DNA from: Ephydatia muelleri
Taxonomy: Eukaryota > Porifera > Demospongiae > Spongillida > Spongillidae
Assembly (NCBI GenBank): GCA_013339895.1
Contig: JABACO010000001.1
Span: 19,107,123-19,171,122, forward strand
Direction: 5' to 3'
DNA: 64,000 bases
Shown: piece after piece, positions 1 through 11,086 of the stretch
Layout: each line of letters opens with the position of its first letter
Position numbering within the stretch: position 1 is the stretch's first letter
Notes under the pieces: model-generated
Databases searched by the model: none
Seen by the model: only the letters and a program-made list of their open reading frames with translations
What the model was told of the DNA's origin: nothing
Program-made: the position numbers and the translations under genes

Positions 1-610
1 AACTACGGTGATACGAAAAAGGCACTTAAGGAGCGTTTCGAACCCGCTAGTCAGACCGCACGATATCTAGCAGAGTTTGAAAATCGACGGAAGAAAAAGA
101 CCGAAGGCTGGGCGGATTTCGCGGAAGACTTGCGATCGTTAGTAGAGAAGGCGTACCCGGCTCTCCAGGAAGAAGCAAAGGCTCAGATTGCTCTTTCACA
201 CTACCTAAGACATTTGGATCAGCCGATGACTTCTTTCAGTGTGAAGCAGCGCGACTCTGGAAATAGAATCGTATCAAATTGGACTGCCGAAGATTGAGTC
301 CGGCGCTGTGGGCGTACCTCTTATGGACAGCAAAACACATCCTGAAGTGGAAGAGGCCGAGATCGGTACAGTGGCTTCGCGTTCGTCGTCGCAGTTGCAA
401 GACGGTTTGGTCCATCAGTTGCTACAGCGTCTGGACAAAATTGAACACGAACTTCGAAGACCCGAGCGGGAGCGTGATGAAAAGGCATCTGATGGGCAGC
501 GAAGTCCTCGCTCCGTAACTTGCTGGAACTGTGGTCGACGGGGGCATGTGAGTCGGGAGTGTTACAAGAAGCAAAGGCATCAGGAAAACTCCAAACCCTC
601 CGCGCAGTGA
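1..610 (+). pseudogene. Ty3/gypsy gag fragment with CCHC zinc knuckle
   Basis: Frame 1 is open from the window edge to about 245 and reads as a helical, charged capsid-like segment (around RYLAEFENRRKKK and LRHLDQPMTSF). Coding then moves to frame 2 from about 251 onward, consistent with a small deletion between the two parts. Frame 2 ends in a retroviral-type zinc knuckle, CWNCGRRGHVSREC (C-x2-C-x4-H-x4-C, about 520-564), which binds RNA in Gag proteins, and stops at 608-610. The N-terminus is outside the window. Identification as gag rests on the knuckle and on its position directly before protease and RT. Confidence 0.85.
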
Positions 611-712
611 GCCAACGCCCCGAAGGAAATGAAAACAAGGCTCAACTAATCGGTATTTCTACTCTTTCACACACTTTCACAGTCACGGGGACAGGGGACA
701 GCTTCGCTAATC

Positions 713-1567
713 GTGGACACTGGGGCTGGGATTACACTACTTCGACGGGACGTTTGGAAAGGAGACTTAAATGGAAAACTGCTTCCCTGGTATGGCTGCA
801 AACTGGTAGGTGCCTACGGAGGCACACTAAATGTTGTTGGAATGGTCAGAGCGATGCAACTTGGACTTGGGGGTAAAATGTTTGCAGTAGATACAGTAAT
901 TGTGGAGTCGTTAACAAGTGAAGGTATCTTAGGTCTTGACTTTCTAGAAAAATATGAGTGTATCATTGATGCAGCAAATGGAGTACTCACCTTGGGCGAC
1001 AGTGGCTTACACATTCAACTCCAAAAAGCGACACGGAGTAAATCAACAGAGCCAGCGCTACCAGTACACGTTTGTCTCGATGACACCATAGTCATCCCAC
1101 CACGAAGCGAAGTACTTACTTTTGCAACAACTTCTGCAGATGTACGAGGGACATGGCTTGTAGATGAGCAGACCACCAAGAATAATGTTGCAGTACGTGT
1201 AGCAAGGGCCATTGTGCATCCTCAGGACAGCAAAGTTCCAGTTTGCCTCCTCAACCCCAGGGATGTACCTGTTACAATGTACAAGGGCATGACAATTGGG
1301 GAAATAGAGGAGCTACGCAGCAACGATGTTCCTGTGGACAATGTGCAAAAGGCCAACACTGTGACTAAACTTGATCCAAAGAAAAGGCAGATGCTTCTCT
1401 CTCTGGCGGAAACAATTGGAGCACATGTCTCTAAAGAAGAACAAGTACAGTTTTCCAATCTTCTTCTGGAGTATGGTGACATATTCGCCTCAAGCAGCAC
1501 TGATTTGGGTCGAACTGGTGCCTTGAAACACTGCATCAAGACTGGGGATTCAAACCCCATTAGCTAA
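713..1567 (+). pseudogene. Ty3/gypsy aspartic protease and protease-RT linker
   Basis: Contains the aspartic protease active-site signature (V)DTGAGITLL at the start of the readable frame, preceded by hydrophobic residues in the same frame (LIVDTGAG). The second half has the flap/core segment EGILGLDFLEKY. The downstream part is the linker that leads into reverse transcriptase (DLGRTGALKHCIKTG). The frame ends at an in-frame TAA at 1,565-1,567, after which homology continues in the same frame, so this is a nonsense mutation inside pol and not the natural end. Protease processes the Gag-Pol polyprotein in intact elements. Confidence 0.88.
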
Positions 1568-2150
1568 CCAGTCCGTCGTTTACCACCACATCGAAAGGAG
1601 CAAGTGAATAAACTTCTACATGAAATGCAGGAGAATGACATCATTCATCCATCCAGTAGTCCATGGGCATCACCAATTGTGCTGGTGCAGAAGAAAGATG
1701 GGAGTGTGCAGTTTTGCATCGACTACAGGAAACTTAATGCAGTCACTACGAAAGATGCCTATGCGTTACCGCGCATTGATGACACTCTCGACACTCTATG
1801 TGGTTCCAAGTGGTTCAGCACCCTTGACTTGCTGTCAGGATACTGGCAAGTAGAGATGTCACCAGAAGACCGACATTAAACTGCATTCTGCACCCCACAA
1901 GGCTTGTTCGAATTTAAGGTCATGCCCTTTGGTCTGTGCAATGCTCCGGCCACATTCCAACGGTTGATGGACCTGGTGTTGGCAGGTCTGCAGTGGTCCA
2001 AATGCCTTGTATATCTGGATGATGTAATCCTGTTAGGTACAACATTTGGGGAACACCTGGATAATATCAGAGCAGTGTTTGACCGTATTCGACAAGGGGG
2101 GCTTAAGCTACGAGCAGACAAGTGTTGTTTTTTTGCAGAGGAATGTTAAA
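1568..2150 (+). pseudogene. Ty3/gypsy reverse transcriptase, fingers and palm (interrupted)
   Basis: Same frame as the protease. The RT blocks appear in order: SSPWASPIVLVQKKDG, DYRKLNAVT, LDLLSGYWQV, then after an in-frame TAA at 1,877-1,879 the block TPQGLFEFKVMPFGLCNAPATFQ, and the catalytic box YLDD at 2,012-2,023. Around 2,144 a single extra base moves the rest of pol into another frame (frame 3), where KYLGHLVG follows directly. The catalytic aspartates are present, so loss of function comes from the stop and the shift, not from loss of the active site. Confidence 0.9.
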
Positions 2151-4271
2151 TATCTTGGTCACCTGGTAGGAGTTGATGGATTGCAAGTAGATCCTGACAA
2201 AGTGGGAAAAGTGGCATCCTGGCCTGTACCTCAATCTGCTCAGCAAGTTCAACAGTTTCTTGGCTTTGCCAATTATTACAGAAGGTTCATTCAGGGATTT
2301 GCTGAAGTGGCTAAGCCACTACATCGCCTAACGGAACATGCTGTAAACTTCAGTTGGACTGCGGAGTGTCAAGAGGCATTTGAAAACCTTCGTAGTCGAC
2401 TGACAAGGGCACCAATACTGGCCTTTTCGGATTATACATTGCCATTCGTATTGGATACAGATGCCAGTGATCTGGGGATTGGTGCTGTACTCTCACAAGT
2501 CTCTTCCCTTGGACAAGAACAGGTGGTGGCATATGGCAGTCGTCTGCTAAGCAAAACTGAGCGAAATTACAGCGTTACATGCAGAGAGTTGCTGGCTGTT
2601 GTAACATTCACCCGACTATTTAGACCTTACCTGTTGGGTAGACGCTTCACCGTCCGGACAGATCATAGCTCTCTTCAATGGATTCAAAACTTTAAAGAAC
2701 CTGAGGGACAGCTTGCAAGATGGCTGGAGCAGTTACAGGAATACGACTTTGAAGTTATCCACCGGAAGGGAAGAAATCACAACAACGCAGATGCCCTTTC
2801 AAGACTTTCGGAGGGTGATAGTCCTCAAAGTAACAACATCACAGTTGTAAGCATCGATAGCCCAGTAGTAGAGAAGAGAAAGGTAATGAGAGAAGAACAA
2901 CTACAGGATGATGTTGTGGGACCGGTGTTGAAGGCTGTAGAAAGTGACCTGTTACCCAAAAAAGATGAGTTGAAACAATTTTCAATTGGGACTCGTCGTC
3001 TATTTCAACTATGGGATCAGCTGAAAGTTAAAGGTGGAGTCCTACATCGCAATTTCGTTGGAACTAAGGAAGTGAGACCTTGTCTTCAGCTAGTTGTACC
3101 AATGTCTCAAAGAAAGATAGTTTTGGCAGAGCTTCATGAAGGCGTGACTGGCGGACACCTGGGTCAAGAGAAGACCTTAATGAAGTTGAAAGAGCGTTTC
3201 TACTGGCCTGGACACTGGAACGATGTGCAAAATTGGTGCAATACTTGTGCAGCATGCATCTCCAGGAAAACACCAGCGCCTAAGCAGAGAGCCAGTCTTC
3301 AATCTATCCTGGTTGGCCAGCCAATGCAGCTTGTGGCAGTTGACATCCTTGGTCCACTCCCAGAGAGCGGAAATGGAAACTCCTACATTCTGGTAGTAGG
3401 TGACTACTTCACTCGCTGGATGGAAGCATACCCCATCCAAAACCAGGAGGCAGTCACAGTTGCACCAAAGCTAGTGGATGAGATATTCTGCCGCTTCTCG
3501 GTACCAGAACAGTTGCACTCGGACCAAGGTCGCCAGTTTGAATCAGCGGTGATTAAGGAGATCTGTAACCTGCTTCATATTGAAAAAACTAGAACCACAG
3601 CATATCACCCACAGTCAGATGGACTTGTAGAACGATTTAACCGAACCTTGCTGAGTATGCTTACTACCTGTGGAAGAAGTCACCCTTTTGAATGGGAGGA
3701 CCACATTAGGAAAGTTTGCTTTGCCTACAACACGAGTGTCCAGGCGACAACAGGCTATTCACCCTTCTTCCTGATGTTTGGTAGACAGGCCAGACTTCCT
3801 ATTGATCTCATGTACGGAACTGAATGTGGAAACTCTGTTATTAAAACTGTTCCAGAGTATGTGACCAAGCTGAGTGAAGCGTTTGTAGAAGCTTATGCTG
3901 CTGTTCGTGATACAATGGGGGCAAAGCTGCAGAGACAGAAAGAATTTTATAACAAAAAAATCCATGGTGATCCACACAAACCTGGTGATTTTGTTCTGTT
4001 ATTCAATCCAGCTGTTCCTAAGGGTGGATCACGGAAGTTTCATAGCCCCTGGACTGGTCCTTTTAAGATTGTGGAGAGAGTGTCTGAAGCCACATACCAC
4101 ATCCAGAACACAGTCGATGGGAAGACCTCCATAGTACACTTTGACCGTCTGAAGAGATGCAGGCCGGATATTCGAACAAATATTAAACAGACGAAAAAAG
4201 ATAATTCTCCTACATGTGGGTCAACAGCAGGCAAAGATCCTCCTGGCACACACTGTCATAGGGCGGGATGA
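2046..4271 (+). pseudogene. Ty3/gypsy RT thumb, RNase H and integrase (long open 3' part of pol)
   Basis: An uninterrupted frame of about 740 codons; useful homology begins near 2,145. In order: RT thumb (KYLGHLVG, FLGFANYYRRFI), RNase H (LDTDASDLGIGAVLSQ, RELLAVV, TDHSSLQWI), integrase zinc-binding H-H-C-C (HEGVTGGH ... CNTCAAC), integrase core with all three acidic residues in context (VDILGPLP, HSDQGRQFES, LVERFNRT), and a C-terminal GPY/F-type module (WTGPFKIVERV). No chromodomain is visible. RNase H removes template RNA and integrase inserts the cDNA. This half carries no lesion I can see, unlike the upstream half. Confidence 0.93.
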
Positions 4272-4282
4272 GGAGGAGGAAA
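4267..4282 (+). other. Polypurine tract of the Ty3/gypsy element
   Basis: GATGAGGAGGAGGAAA directly follows the pol stop and is the usual primer site for plus-strand DNA synthesis in LTR elements. A 3' LTR would be expected to begin at TGTAG (4,285). Confidence 0.6.
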
Positions 4283-4284
4283 TA

Positions 4285-4754
4285 ATGTAGTCAGTTTTCA
4301 TCTCTTGCTAGTTTATCGACATGCATGGTGCAAGGCGCGACACCACTAGCTGGTTGAGCAGAATATTGTGAACTTTAAAATGGACATAACCGCGAACTGC
4401 TAATTCCGCAGGGCTGAGGTCAAAATGCAGCCAGAGATAATATATAGAGGGATTGGAAACGAGGCCACTTATCACGTATTAACGCGTGCCATCCGCACAT
4501 GAATCCTTATGAGTGCATAACACACAACAGTATGAAATAGGGCTTACATGTAGTTAGGATTGATAAAAGGAAAAAACAAACCAAATAAATAACTACACTC
4601 CAGGGCTAACCACAAGCATTGTTGAGCTTCTGCGTGATGATCTAGGTCAGTGGTGGAAAAGTCCCATGCATACACTAGAGGGAGGACTATCGTCACTTCC
4701 ATGGGCGTTTATGAATAATACAAGAAATGTTGAACTTCAAACAAAATTAAATTT
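4285..4754. other. Probable 3' LTR, then unassigned sequence
   Basis: No coding region is visible. The part just after the polypurine tract is expected to be 3' LTR because it follows pol directly, but its end cannot be fixed without the 5' LTR. The last 100 bases lead into the amine-oxidase homology. Confidence 0.35.
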
Positions 4755-5508
4755 GGAATGTTTGCTACAAGTGTGAAGTATGAGTCAACAACACGCCCAA
4801 AGGTAGCTGTAACTGCTCGAAATGACTCCTTTTCACAGCAGGTTTCAACAATCGAGGGAGATGTGGCTATCATCACTCTACCTCTCAACATCATTTGACA
4901 GCTTATCTTTACTCCACCACTGGAACCAGCCTTTTCTGATGCACTAATGCATATAACCTATGGTCCATCCACAATGATCTTACTGCAATGCAAGGAACGA
5001 TTCTGGGAGGAACAGGGTATCTATGGTGGGTTTTCTTTTAAGACCCTTCCAATTGGACAGCTGCACTACCCAAGCAACCCTGATATGAAGAAAGGTGGTC
5101 GAGGTATCTTGATGTGTTATACATGGAAACAAGAGGGTCTACTTTTTGGATCACAGCCCAAACAAATGGCAATTGCAGAGGCAGTTGAAGAAATTTCATT
5201 GATTCATCCCGAAATGAAGAAACACTTTGAAGTTGGGGCTGTCCAGGCGTGGTACTCCGATCCAACTTCTCAGGGTGCATTTGCATTTTTGCAACCCTTT
5301 CAACTACAACTCATTAATGACTACTTGCTATATCCATACCCCAAACCCATACCTAATGAAGTGTGCCCTCCTATACCTCCTCTATTACTTTGCTGGTGAG
5401 GCAATCTCCTACACAAATGGTTGGATCCAAGGGGCTCTGGAGAGTGGTCTAAGAGCTGCGTATCAGTTCTATTGTCGTAATGAATGCTATGAAGCAGAGC
5501 AAAAATAA
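4755..5508 (+). pseudogene. Flavin amine oxidase / L-amino-acid oxidase-like, C-terminal half, broken
   Basis: The reading resembles the C-terminal half of FAD-dependent amine oxidases: EGDVAIITLPLNI at the substrate/FAD domain border, then YGPSTMILLQCKERFWEE, GILMCYTWKQE, EVGAVQAWYSDP, and the FAD-contacting end FAGEAISYTNGWIQGALESG. Such enzymes deaminate amines or amino acids oxidatively. Two lesions are visible: an in-frame TGA at 4,896-4,898 and a frameshift between about 5,330 and 5,390, after which the FAD-binding end continues in another frame. No intron interrupts about 750 bases. The N-terminal dinucleotide-binding half is absent. It could be a decayed retrocopy or one large exon of a dead gene. 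Confidence 0.8.
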
Positions 5509-6104
5509 ATGCAAATGACTTTTCAGCTTAGAATTACTGTGTGCCATGTAATAGTATGATAAAAATTTAGAACTGTACATATTAACACGTAATGCTATCT
5601 TCAAATTATAGGTATTTGTCAATGAACCTATGAAGTTGTGCGTTCAACAATCAGTTCTGGCTTTGATGTTATAAAAATGATTATCTAATTTGGCAAAAGG
5701 TTTGTTATATGCACATATCTGAAACACTAAACCAGCTTGGATATGTTGATGCCACTATGGGGTGAGACAAAGTATTCAGTACAATGGTTATTAAGGTGAA
5801 TGCACTGACTAAAAATGCAAGCAAATCTGTTTTTTATTTGAGTCATCCTTTAGCTTAGAAAAATAGCTTTCAATATACATATCCTACGGACCCAACAATA
5901 CGTCTACATACAGTCTCAAAAATGAATGGAACCCTCTTCACAGGTGCACATGGCTCTAATTTATTGTTAGTTTGGTATCACCTTGATTAAATAATGGTGG
6001 AGTAGTGTAGCATAGCGCAGACCAGCAGTGCAAACCCTACAGTTAGGGTACTAATGGTGCAGTGTGCATTGGACATTAGACTCTGCTTGTACATATACAT
6101 TACA
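5509..6104. other. Unassigned noncoding sequence
   Basis: AT-rich; no convincing coding frame or RNA gene seen. The last 100 bases could be the short LTR of the - strand gypsy relic that follows. Confidence 0.4.
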
Positions 6105-6465
6105 CTACTCCCCTCCATCAGACTGTGTCCTTAGTACCATGATCAGGAGGTCACTGTACCCATGTTGAACGCCTTAGCAAGAGGTACATCAGGTTGATGG
6201 TCCCTGAGAATGGGTGGCTCCTGTGGGTGAGTACGTGTCTCTGCAACTGCCCTTGGAAGCTGTTCAGAATTTGCTGGTGTAACTGGTGCATTAACAATCA
6301 ACTTATCTTCTAATTAATCATCCTCGTTGAGAGTCTATTCTTTTCTTTCTTCTGGTTTCTTTTCTGAACTTGTTTGTCCATCAGTTAAATCATCAATTAC
6401 CAGTTGGAGGTATAGCTCAAGTCATTTAAAGTGAACTGTAGGTTGCTTAACTCTAGAGTTCTTAT

Positions 6466-7310
6466 TCAATACATCACGTCACTCATCTGCTTTTCCACTA
6501 GGTATGGCCCTTGCCAAGGTTGATTGAACTTGGAAGAGTGACCTCTTGGGACAGCAGGAGAGAAGAGCCAGACACAGTCACCCCTCTGGTAGCAACGGTG
6601 CTGATTCTGCCTTTCATCATATACATTCTTCTGGTGCTGCATCGCTTTCCATGCCTGGTCTTGTATGGTAAATGATGCTCCCGTTCCACAGGATCTTCTG
6701 GCAGCCATGCCTCCCTTCTAAGCATCATGCTAAATGGTGTTAAACCTGTGGTCTCATGAAAGGGTGTTCTGTAAGTAAACAATAAAACTGGCAGTTTTAC
6801 AATTCAATCACACTCATTCGCACTGACAGCTATACTTAGTAAGCTCAGTAAGGTCTGATTAAATCTTTCAACCATTCCGTCTGACTGGGGTGATAGGATG
6901 TGGTTCAGGTCATCTTTACCTCCAGCAGCTCACATACCTTTATCACACCAGATCCAAAGTTTCTTCCTTGATTGGAATGTAGCTGCTGAGGTATACTACA
7001 ACGACATATAAAATCACCTAACAGATATGTCTAGCTACTGTCATGGCTTTCATATTTGGCAATGGGTATGCATCCTTCCACTTTGTAAAATAGTCTCCAA
7101 TGACTTGAATAGACTTGTTTCCTTGTTCTGTCTCAGGCAAAGGTCTCAGTATATCAATTGATATTCTCAGGAGAGGTCTTTCCATTTGATCAAGTTGCAT
7201 TGGTGTACAGGGTGCTGAGATGGGTGCTTTTCTTGAGCAGCAAGATGGACAACTAACACGCCACTTGATAATACATGAATCTTTCCTCTGCAATAGAAAT
7301 GTCAATTAAC
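6466..7310 (-). pseudogene. Ty3/gypsy integrase fragments
   Basis: From 7,305 down: end of the zinc-binding domain (CPSCCSRKAP), start of the catalytic core with the first acidic residue (ISIDILRPLPETEQGN), and GDYFTKWKDAYPLPN. Then 6,782 down: the conserved TYRTPFHETTGLTPFSMML block and the C-terminal WLFSPAVPRGHSSKFNQPW-GPY segment. Pieces lie in different frames with stops between them. Confidence 0.85.
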
Positions 7311-7442
7311 ACACTTTGGTCAGTCATCATATGCCCTCCTTCCAATGAGCTAGGAAATCCTTCCAATACAGCAGGTACATGTTGTTTTTCATGATCAAAT
7401 GATCACACTGTGCTCATGAATCTATTATTTGTTATGATGCAT

Positions 7443-7960
7443 TCATGCGAAATACATTTGGGATGGATCAAGTCTCCAGCCATGGAATAACTTGCTTGAG
7501 GTCGGGATCCTGTCTGTGGTGTAAAAACAATTCCTCAGAAGTCCAGGAAGACATCCATGATTCTGCCACTGCCAGCACACATTCATGGTCTTCACTGTCC
7601 TCTTCAGGTGGCAATGTACACTGATAGTATGGCATGTGCTTCTTTCCAGGATGATGCACAATATCAAAATCATGCTATGATAAAGTTTCTCACCTGACCA
7701 CTTGACCTTCAGGTTCATGTAAACTTTATAATCATTGCAGGGAACTGTGGTCAGTACACGCTGTGAATCACTTGCCATAAAGGTTATGGCCTGAAGTGTG
7801 GAATAGCCCACACAAGTGCCAACATCTCATGTCTGGATTCACAGTACTTTCGTTCTGCTTTATGAACGTCCTGCTGCCATAAGCAATTGCATGGTCATGA
7901 CCTTCAATACTTTGGGAGAGCACTGCACCCAGTCCTTCACCACATGCATTCATATCAACA
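7443..7960 (-). pseudogene. Ty3/gypsy RNase H fragments
   Basis: The - strand reads GEGLGAVLSQSIEGHDHAIAYGSRTF, the RNase H block holding the glycine/alanine core after the first acidic residue, then NPDMRCWHLCG in place of the usual ExLA block. Frames change repeatedly toward 7,443. Confidence 0.8.
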
Positions 7961-8129
7961 ACAAATCCAATACTAAATACTGGTCAGATATGCAAGGACA
8001 GGTTGTTACCAAGCTCCCCTTCAGCTAGAAGAATGCTGCATTGCACTGTGAGGCCCAGTCCCAAGTTTGGTGGCTTTCAGTTAGATGGAAGAATGGTGCT
8101 GCAATCATAGCAAGGTTTTTCAATCATTG

Positions 8130-8680
8130 ATAGTACCCTGCCGGACAAAAAAACTGTTTCATGTTTGTTGGATAAATCTAATCTTCTCTGGATCTGTCTT
8201 AGTCCCATGTATTGAGACCACATGACCAAGATATTTATACTCTTCCTCATCAAATTACACTTAGTTTAATTTTCAAACCAGCATTTTTCAAACGATTCAG
8301 AACATCGTCCAATCTCTCCAAATGCTCTCTACAGTAGCACTGAAGATCAGGATGTCATCGATATAAACTAGATATGTAGTCCAATGCAATCAGAATCTGT
8401 TCCATTATTCGCTGAAATGTAGCAGGCCAAAAGGCATCACACAAAACTGGAATTCTCCATAATGGGGCACGAATGCAGTTTTCTCATGATCCTCAGAGCT
8501 AACTTCCCCTGCCAGTATCCACTGGCTAGGTCGAGTTGTTGTGCATCTTTTCGGGTAACTGCATTGACTTTCTGAAAATTGACACAGAAGCAAGTGGAGC
8601 CATCTTTCTTTTCAACAAGCACTACTGGCGAAGACCAAGGGATCTCGTTACACTCTATCACCTCTCTCCAGCAGACTGAG
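8130..8680 (-). pseudogene. Ty3/gypsy reverse transcriptase fragments
   Basis: On the - strand: IPWSSPVVLVEKKDGSTCFCV-F-KVNAVT (8,661 down), a shortened DLASGYWQGKLA block, FCVMPFGL, and the catalytic YIDD encoded at 8,365-8,354. The normal spacing between the -NAVT and LDLASGYWQ blocks is shorter than usual, suggesting an internal deletion. Confidence 0.85.
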
Positions 8681-8723
8681 CATCAATGAGATTTTCCATT
8701 TAATATCTTTGATTGAAAGGCAA

Positions 8724-8990
8724 TCATAGAGGTGCCTGTTTAGTAGGCTTAGCATCACCTGTATCAATATGATGGAACACCTGACCAGTGCGTCCTATAT
8801 CCTCATCATGTCGAGATTTGATACTCATGTACTCCCTTAACAGCCTTTGCAACTTATCCTCCGCTTCGTCCATTAGCCCCCCAGTGTTCGTAACCATCTG
8901 CTCAATTATGTCTTCTGTTTTGTGTTTATGAACCTTCAATGTGCTTACTCCTTTGGCTGAACACACCTTCCTATCCATGGATGTAGAGAA
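8724..8990 (-). pseudogene. Ty3/gypsy protease-RT linker fragment
   Basis: LQRLLREYMSIKSRHDEDIGRTGQVFHHIDTGDAKP reads on the - strand. This is the linker just before RT in the same gypsy lineage, comparable in position to DLGRTGALKHCIKTG of the + strand element. Confidence 0.75.
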
Positions 8991-9128
8991 CTGATTCTTT
9001 CATGATTGTTGATAGTAGCAGAAACTGGTGAAGGGTTAAGCAATTGCACTAACATTCTACTTGTATGAGCATACGAAATTGACCTTGCCACCAGCAAACA
9101 GTGTTATTCAATGAAACCCGTACTTGGT

Positions 9129-9440
9129 TCAAACATCGCTGCACCTGTCATGGCATGATCCCTTGTGTGGCCTGCATCTGAGAGTAGCCTTGTACTTCCA
9201 CTGATTCACCGAAATGTGCATGACAGACAGCAGCTGAAGTTTGGCCCTTTTCTGTTTCGAATTTCGCCACAGTTTCCCCAGCCACCAACATTTCATCCCC
9301 ATATCAATGTTGCACCTAGAATGGGAGTGAAAATCTGCCACAATTAGACATTCCTGTGTTAGTTGGCAAGACACCAATACAGTAAATGGTTCTACTAAGC
9401 CACCAATATGGATCGGTAGTGCTACCTGCCCAGTGTACAT
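9129..9440 (-). pseudogene. Ty3/gypsy protease-region fragment
   Basis: GQVALPIHIGG, FTVLVSCQLTQECLIVADF and HSRCNIDMG on the - strand fit the segment after the aspartic protease active site. The DTG itself was not found upstream; the 5' part is decayed or missing. Confidence 0.55.
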
Positions 9441-10748
9441 GTATTTAATCTGTCACCATTAGCGACTACAACATACAACAGGGTAATGAATTTAGTGTTG
9501 TCCAAAGCTGGTTAATTCTCCTCCAATACACCTAGTCTGATCAATGTGACAGTTGACAATGGATTTAACAGCATCTTCGTAGGATGTTCAGCCACCTTTC
9601 TCCAGATTATTATAGACAAGCTTATAGCTACCACAGGTACTTGTATTTCATAAATATGCTGCCAAATACTGCAACTGCATTTAGTTTAGATGGCAGTAGC
9701 AAAGTTATATAAATGAGTTTAAATACATATTTTGGTATCCTGCAGAATGAATTGAACAATTACAAATTAATACAAACACGTTACAGGTAAATGTCATGCA
9801 AGCACTGATGTAGTATGACCTAGACACATTTGCCCTAGCATTGGCCCTCACTAAACAAAATGTTCAGCTTGAGTAACATTTATATAGGCTGACTTGATTT
9901 TGTGATGTTGAGCAATGGATGGCAAATGAAACACTGATATGTCTCTCTGCCCATGCTCTATATTATTGTACTGAGCACACTTGGTATCATTGGTGACATG
10001 CTGTCTCAACTCAGCTTCTTTTAAGCCTGCTAGTTTTTCCCTCTTGGTTGTAATATCTTCCTCCTTGTTTATTACTTTTTCTCCTTTGCCTCTTCTCTCT
10101 CAATTCAAATCTATCTTCTACATGTGTTCAACAGAACTGTTGCAGATTGTCTGAGAGCGAATGTGTCGCAGTGTTCTGGTCTACCAATCATGAACCACTC
10201 TATGTTTGGATTATACAAACTATACTTGGTATTTTGTTACCAATAACTGTTTCTGCATGTGTGCATGCACACACAGATATATAATGTTTTTGTTCACGAT
10301 TTATAGACTTACTGTTCTTCATTGGTGCAATCTGCGACCAATATTCTCTACTGTACATGCCAATGTACAGGTATTGATTTCACATGTACATACCACTAAT
10401 AAAAGCCACAATTTAACAATCAAATGTGTGTAACATATGTCAGTGCCAATTGAGTTGCACGTGGGTCCCTCTTGAGATGCACGTCGTGTTAATTGCGGGT
10501 GTATATGAATTTACTGCATGCATTGAAAAAATTCACTGCTCAATGTGCACACCTTTAAATTTGTCTAATGTCCTCGGCGTCATACAGGGGGATACATTTG
10601 TACACCAAGTGTACAGACATTCAGCTAATTCATCACTGTGCACCAGTACTGAAATCCGACTTCACATGTATGTTTGTCATGCATTTATAGTTCCGGGCTG
10701 AAATATGTAAGGCCTCGTTCCTTCTAAAAACTTCTAACCAGTTAGCCA

Positions 10749-10808
10749 AAGTGAAGTTCCCTCTGCCGTGCCTGGAGTATGCCTGGCATGCCTCAGAGGA
10801 CTTCACTT
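10749..10808. repeat. Small imperfect hairpin
   Basis: AAGTGAAGT at the left and ACTTCACTT at the right are exact complements, with further pairing of CCTCTG and CAGAGG inside. Confidence 0.6.
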
Positions 10809-11044
10809 AGGAAACTTGGTTAAAGGAACTACACCTTATTTCTGCCCAAAGCATGACAAATGTGCATGTATTGGATTTCAGTAGTAGTGCACATGCAGTA
10901 ACAAAGGGGCATTATTCCGAATGTCAGGTGTACAAATGTACACCTAGACAATCTTGAGTAACAAACCCACTGTTTTATTTTTGTACACCTTTTGATACGT
11001 CCTTTTTATTGTTGTTGTCGCTGTCACTTGATCAGTATTCGATA

Positions 11045-11086
11045 TCTGGAGAAACAAACCCAAACCTATGGGTTTGTTTCTCTAGA
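11045..11086. repeat. Inverted repeat, 18-base arms
   Basis: TCTGGAGAAACAAACCCA pairs with TGGGTTTGTTTCTCTAGA across a 6-base loop with one mismatch. Flanking GCTGTCA and TGACAGC also pair, so the fold may be longer; possibly a miniature foldback element. Confidence 0.65.

Larger units (their letters stand above)
1..4285 (+). mobile_element. Ty3/gypsy LTR retrotransposon, internal region (5' end outside window)
   Basis: The order gag - zinc knuckle - protease - reverse transcriptase - RNase H - integrase is the Ty3/gypsy order. The element enters from the left edge, so its 5' LTR and gag start are not visible. Reading frame is kept over long stretches and every core catalytic motif can be read, so the copy is fairly young. 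It is nevertheless disabled: a small deletion/frame change in gag near 240-250, a stop ending gag at 608-610, in-frame stops at 1,565-1,567 and 1,877-1,879, and a one-base shift near 2,144. A purine-rich tract after integrase (4,267-4,282) marks where a 3' LTR should begin. A matching 5' LTR cannot be checked here. Confidence 0.93.
6105..9450 (-). mobile_element. Old Ty3/gypsy retrotransposon relic
   Basis: Read on the - strand, fragments of protease region, RT, RNase H and integrase occur in the right order from 9,440 down to 6,466, broken by many stops and shifts. A purine-rich tract on the - strand at 6,118-6,105 (GATGGAGGGGAGTAG) is placed where the polypurine tract should be. The protein fragments differ clearly from the + strand element at the left edge (for example YIDD against YLDD), so this is a different lineage and much older. 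Confidence 0.88.

Noticed and set aside
6005-6107. Short LTR of about 100 bp for the - strand gypsy relic (TG...CA)
   Set aside because: Starts and ends fit, but its flanks are themselves inverted repeats and no second LTR was found beyond 9,450.
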